From positions 1-41,936 of IMG/VR virus record IMGVR_UViG_3300032163_000725: 41,936 nucleotides of DNA, one strand, 5' to 3'. A model generated the notes under the pieces. That model did no database searches and was not told the origin of the DNA. It saw nothing but the letters and a program-made list of their open reading frames with translations. Both the position numbers and the translations under genes were made by a program. This DNA is from a virus. Numbering within the stretch: the first letter of the stretch is position 1; every line of letters starts with the position of its first letter. Below are positions 39,387 to 41,936 of the stretch, in pieces.

Positions 39387-40927
39387 TAAACGCGACAGGC
39401 TTGGAAGTAATCTTGACGTTGGATGACCGGCTTACTGCAGGATTTAATAAGTCTTTTAACTCCATACAGCAACAGGTAGAAAAAACAAGCGAATCCTTTG
39501 TCCATCTCGGCCGTGAGATATCCCAGACCGGCCGCAATATGACATTCCTCGGAGCGGCCATTGTCGGCCCGATGGCGATCGCCTTTAAGACAGCGTCAAA
39601 TTATTCAATCGAGGCAGGCGAATCGATGAAACGGCTCACAGCATCCGCGATTGACTTTCAAAAGACGATCGGCGCGGCTATGCTTCCGGTAGTAGAAAAA
39701 CTCACGCGGCTGATCGAAGGACTAAATGAGTGGTTCAAGAGATTGGATCCGCAACTCAAAAACTCCATCATCCAGGGAGCGCTCATCACCGGGATATTCC
39801 TGGTCCTGGGAGGTTCTATCTTAAGCCTTATCGGAAAGTTGGGTTCCTTAGTCGGGAGGGTGCTGCAGTTCGCTGCCGCTAATATTCCACTCCTCGTAAT
39901 GGCCGGCGCACTGCTGGCCATAATATATTATTGGGAGCAGATGCGATCGGTCGTCATGCCGATAATAGATGCGCTCCAAATCTCCGTTGATATGCTGGCC
40001 ATCGGATATAACAAAGTGGCACTCGCCATGTCGCACGTTGCCGCGTTTGGCGCGGCCATGGTCGGCAATCAGGACCTCGCTGTATGGTATGAGGAGCAGG
40101 CAATACAGATCGAATCGTCGATAGCCACACTCGAGGCCGATATGACCAGGGTGATGTCCGGCGAGGGCACGTGGGCGTCGGCCGTGGACCAGGGGATCCA
40201 GAAGATACAGAGCCTCTGGGAGTTTCTGAAGAATCCGCCACTGGCCGAAGTCGATGCCGCACTCCTGCAATTCTCTCAAAAGTTTTCTTCGGTATTTAAA
40301 CAGGCATATGATAGCGCGGTCAACATAGGCGCGCAGTCTGCAAATATACTGGTCAGCCAAATAAATACTTTCTCTGCCGGGTTCGGCAAGGCCTTCTCCG
40401 ACATGGTCCTCCATGGTAAAAACTTCGGTGAGAGCATGAATGCGGTATTCATGAATATGCTTGACGCGTTAATTTCGTCTGTCGTTCAGATGATAGCTCA
40501 GTGGGTTATATACCAGGCATTTCAAGGCATTATACTTTCCGCATCGATCGGCATGGCAACCGCAGTCGCTACAGCCTGGGCCACGGCAGCTGCGATGGTT
40601 TCTCTCGCCACGTTTGGAGCCAACGCCGGACCGGCCGCCGGCGCGATCGCAGGTGTGACAGCCATGGCAACGGCTCTCGCGGCCATACCGAAAGCCGCGG
40701 AAGGCGCAAATATTATGGGCGGCGGTAGCATAATGGTAGGAGAACGCGGCCCGGAGATCCTGAACCTGCCCGCAGGGGCCCGGGTGACACCGCTTGATAA
40801 AGCAGGTAGCGGCGTCTCAGTCCACATAAACGGTGACGTCTATACTCAAACCACTGACCAGATAGAAGAACTTGCTAATCATATATCGCGCCTCTTGGAT
40901 GAGAAGAAAAGGAGCAGGGTCCGATGA
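39383..40927 (+). CDS. Tape measure protein
   Basis: A 514-residue protein with the expected helical N-terminus (LTAGFNKSFNSIQQQVEKTS), several hydrophobic stretches at about residues 130-190 (GALITGIFLVLGGSILSLIG, LLVMAGALLAIIYYW) and 370-435, and a C-terminal NIMGGGSIMVGERGPEILNL that is common in tape measures. Tail length scales with this protein, so at about 0.15 nm per residue a short tail of under 100 nm is expected. It is shorter than most siphophage tape measures. Confidence 0.9.
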   Translation: MINATGLEVILTLDDRLTAGFNKSFNSIQQQVEKTSESFVHLGREISQTGRNMTFLGAAIVGPMAIAFKTASNYSIEAGESMKRLTASAIDFQKTIGAAMLPVVEKLTRLIEGLNEWFKRLDPQLKNSIIQGALITGIFLVLGGSILSLIGKLGSLVGRVLQFAAANIPLLVMAGALLAIIYYWEQMRSVVMPIIDALQISVDMLAIGYNKVALAMSHVAAFGAAMVGNQDLAVWYEEQAIQIESSIATLEADMTRVMSGEGTWASAVDQGIQKIQSLWEFLKNPPLAEVDAALLQFSQKFSSVFKQAYDSAVNIGAQSANILVSQINTFSAGFGKAFSDMVLHGKNFGESMNAVFMNMLDALISSVVQMIAQWVIYQAFQGIILSASIGMATAVATAWATAAAMVSLATFGANAGPAAGAIAGVTAMATALAAIPKAAEGANIMGGGSIMVGERGPEILNLPAGARVTPLDKAGSGVSVHINGDVYTQTTDQIEELANHISRLLDEKKRSRVR

Positions 40928-41688
40928 GCACCTTCGGCATTAAAGTCGGAACATACGCATTCGGCACAAACTCATTCGTGGATGCGCTCAAGATAGCCTC
41001 CGGGCGCCGCATGGAGCAGTACCCTATCATCCGCACGGACATGACCATTATCCCTGAGAACAAGGCCCAACCTATCAAAATTGACATTTCAGGCACAGTT
41101 ACCGGATCGGACTATACTTCGCTAAGGACCGCCATAAAACAGCTCAAACAAGCCGTGGATGGGGCTACAAAGGACTTTTATATTGATGACGAGCGGTTCA
41201 TCAGGGTAATATCGAGATCCTTTGACTACGCCTACATGACGCAGGATTTCGCCAACTATAACGTGGGTCTGTTAGGCGAAATGCCCTATCTCCTGGCCGG
41301 GACCGTATCAAGTTATGTAAGCCTGCCCACAACTGCCGTGACATACCCGGTCGGCAATGGTGGTGATGTGAAAGTGCCGCTCAAGATATCGATACTGGCT
41401 CCGAATGGGGGGATCCCGATAGGCACGACTATCCAGTTTGAGAATGTAACCACAGGACTTATTTGTCAATTTATAGGTGCGTTGACAGCCACGCAGACGC
41501 TCGTTATTGACTGTGGATATGATGACTATAATCGCCCGACGTTCAAGGTAGAAGTGAATGGCGTAAGCGCCATGTCAGCCTTTGAGGGAGATTTTATATC
41601 AGTCCTCCAGGGCACAAACTGGCTTAAGTTTACCGGATGCTCGGTCGCCACTGTGTCGCTCTATTGGCGGAGGGGATACGTTTCATGA
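40924..41688 (+). CDS. Distal tail (Dit)-like protein
   Basis: A 254-residue protein following the tape measure. Its N-terminal half fits a Dit ring domain (RRMEQYPIIRTDMTIIPENK, KIDISGTVTGSDYTSLRTAI, KQLKQAVDGATKDFYIDDER), and the C-terminal half is a beta-sandwich (VKVPLKISILAPNGGIPIGT, FTGCSVATVSLYWRRGYVS) like the galectin-like domain of Dit. It caps the tail tube and anchors the tip proteins. It overlaps neighbours by 4 bases on each side. Confidence 0.78.
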   Translation: MSTFGIKVGTYAFGTNSFVDALKIASGRRMEQYPIIRTDMTIIPENKAQPIKIDISGTVTGSDYTSLRTAIKQLKQAVDGATKDFYIDDERFIRVISRSFDYAYMTQDFANYNVGLLGEMPYLLAGTVSSYVSLPTTAVTYPVGNGGDVKVPLKISILAPNGGIPIGTTIQFENVTTGLICQFIGALTATQTLVIDCGYDDYNRPTFKVEVNGVSAMSAFEGDFISVLQGTNWLKFTGCSVATVSLYWRRGYVS

Positions 41689-41936
41689 AAACTGAACTTG
41701 ATTATATGGAGTACGCCTCAGATGCTGCCGCCCAGGCGGCGTACGTAACAAACGCATCGGTAAGCGGCACTTATGCCTCTCAATATCCACCGGTACAAAG
41801 CGGTACTTATGTAAAAGCAACAAGTCAATTATCCGGAACAGATTATAACCCCGAAAAAGCTACAGACCCCGCAAAATCGCTTACAGGGGCAATCGAAAAT
41901 AATTCATGGACGTCAGCATCTGGCGGGCAGGCGAAC
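41685..41936 (+). CDS. Discoidin-like tail-tip protein, 5' part (continues at base 1)
   Basis: ATG at 41685 (ATGA overlap with the Dit-like gene) opens MKTELDYMEYASDAAAQAAY, then VTNASVSGTYASQYPPV. The frame stays open to the window's end and, because the last 127 bases repeat the first 127, continues from base 2 to the stop at 593-595 for a total of 239 residues. See the entry at 1-595 for domains. Confidence 0.85.
   Translation, partial: MKTELDYMEYASDAAAQAAYVTNASVSGTYASQYPPVQSGTYVKATSQLSGTDYNPEKATDPAKSLTGAIENNSWTSASGGQAN
41810..41936. repeat. Terminal direct repeat, right copy
   Basis: Identical to bases 1-127. Removing one copy gives a circle of 41,809 bp. Confidence 0.95.

Noticed and set aside
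1-41936. tRNA genes, CRISPR arrays, integrase and att sites
   Set aside because: I looked for T-arm patterns, regular direct repeats and tyrosine or serine recombinase motifs and saw none. Covariance-model scans would be needed to exclude a divergent tRNA.

Overview
The window looks like the complete, circular genome of an uncultured tailed bacteriophage (siphovirus-like Caudoviricetes with an HK97-type head). The first 127 bases are repeated exactly as the last 127, so the molecule closes into a circle (or circularly permuted genome) of 41,809 bp, and one tail gene runs across the join. Every convincing gene lies on the + strand, packed tightly, with many 4-base ATGA/GTGA overlaps and strong AGGAGG-type ribosome sites. 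I see no integrase, excisionase, C1-type repressor, tRNA or CRISPR array, so a lytic life style is the simplest reading. The host cannot be read from the sequence. It is presumably a bacterium that recognises sigma70-type promoters (TTGACA-N17-TATACT occurs twice) and has a cobalamin and lipid-glycan metabolism into which the accessory enzymes fit.

Layout. (1) 25.9-41.7 kb plus 0-3.7 kb hold DNA methylation, packaging, head, connector and tail genes: ParB-methyltransferase, small and large terminase, portal fused to a MuF domain, prohead protease, HK97-type capsid, head-tail connectors, tail tube, a tail chaperone with a -1 frameshift, a short tape measure, Dit-like protein, discoidin/jelly-roll/FN3 tail-tip proteins, a fibre and a two-pass membrane protein. 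(2) 3.74-4.21 kb is a regulatory gap with a consensus promoter, a candidate small RNA, a terminator and a large hairpin. (3) 4.2-12.3 kb hold an RlpA-like lysis candidate and an early recombination/replication set: PD-(D/E)XK nuclease, RecT annealing protein, SMC-like ATPase, cold-shock protein, SWIM protein, a replication-initiator-like gene containing iterons, VRR-NUC nuclease and several small zinc-binding proteins. (4) 12.7-25.8 kb are an unusual accessory operon: three B12-binding-type radical SAM enzymes, one GT2 and two GT4 glycosyltransferases, a CDP-alcohol phosphatidyltransferase, a miniature DegT-like aminotransferase, a SAM methyltransferase, an RmlD-like reductase and a TMTC-like membrane glycosyltransferase with TPRs.

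The accessory operon occupies nearly a third of the genome and reads as one translationally coupled pathway that could build, modify and attach a sugar head group to a membrane lipid or surface glycan. This would be a phage-encoded envelope-remodelling system, for example for receptor masking or superinfection exclusion. That role is inference; the enzyme families are what the sequence shows.

Three gene-block boundaries (3.9, 12.25 and 25.7 kb) share one architecture: a promoter embedded in the 3' end of a small gene, an 85-125 nt leader, and an intrinsic terminator just before the next block. They could be small RNAs or antitermination-controlled leaders. Four HNH homing-endonuclease genes sit at gene junctions; one is frameshifted and one carries its own promoter. 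Two tail loci appear to use frameshifting: a clear A_AAA_AAC -1 site in the tail chaperone and a possible +1 event at TTT_TAA in the tail-tip protein. A G9 tract lies in the methyltransferase gene.
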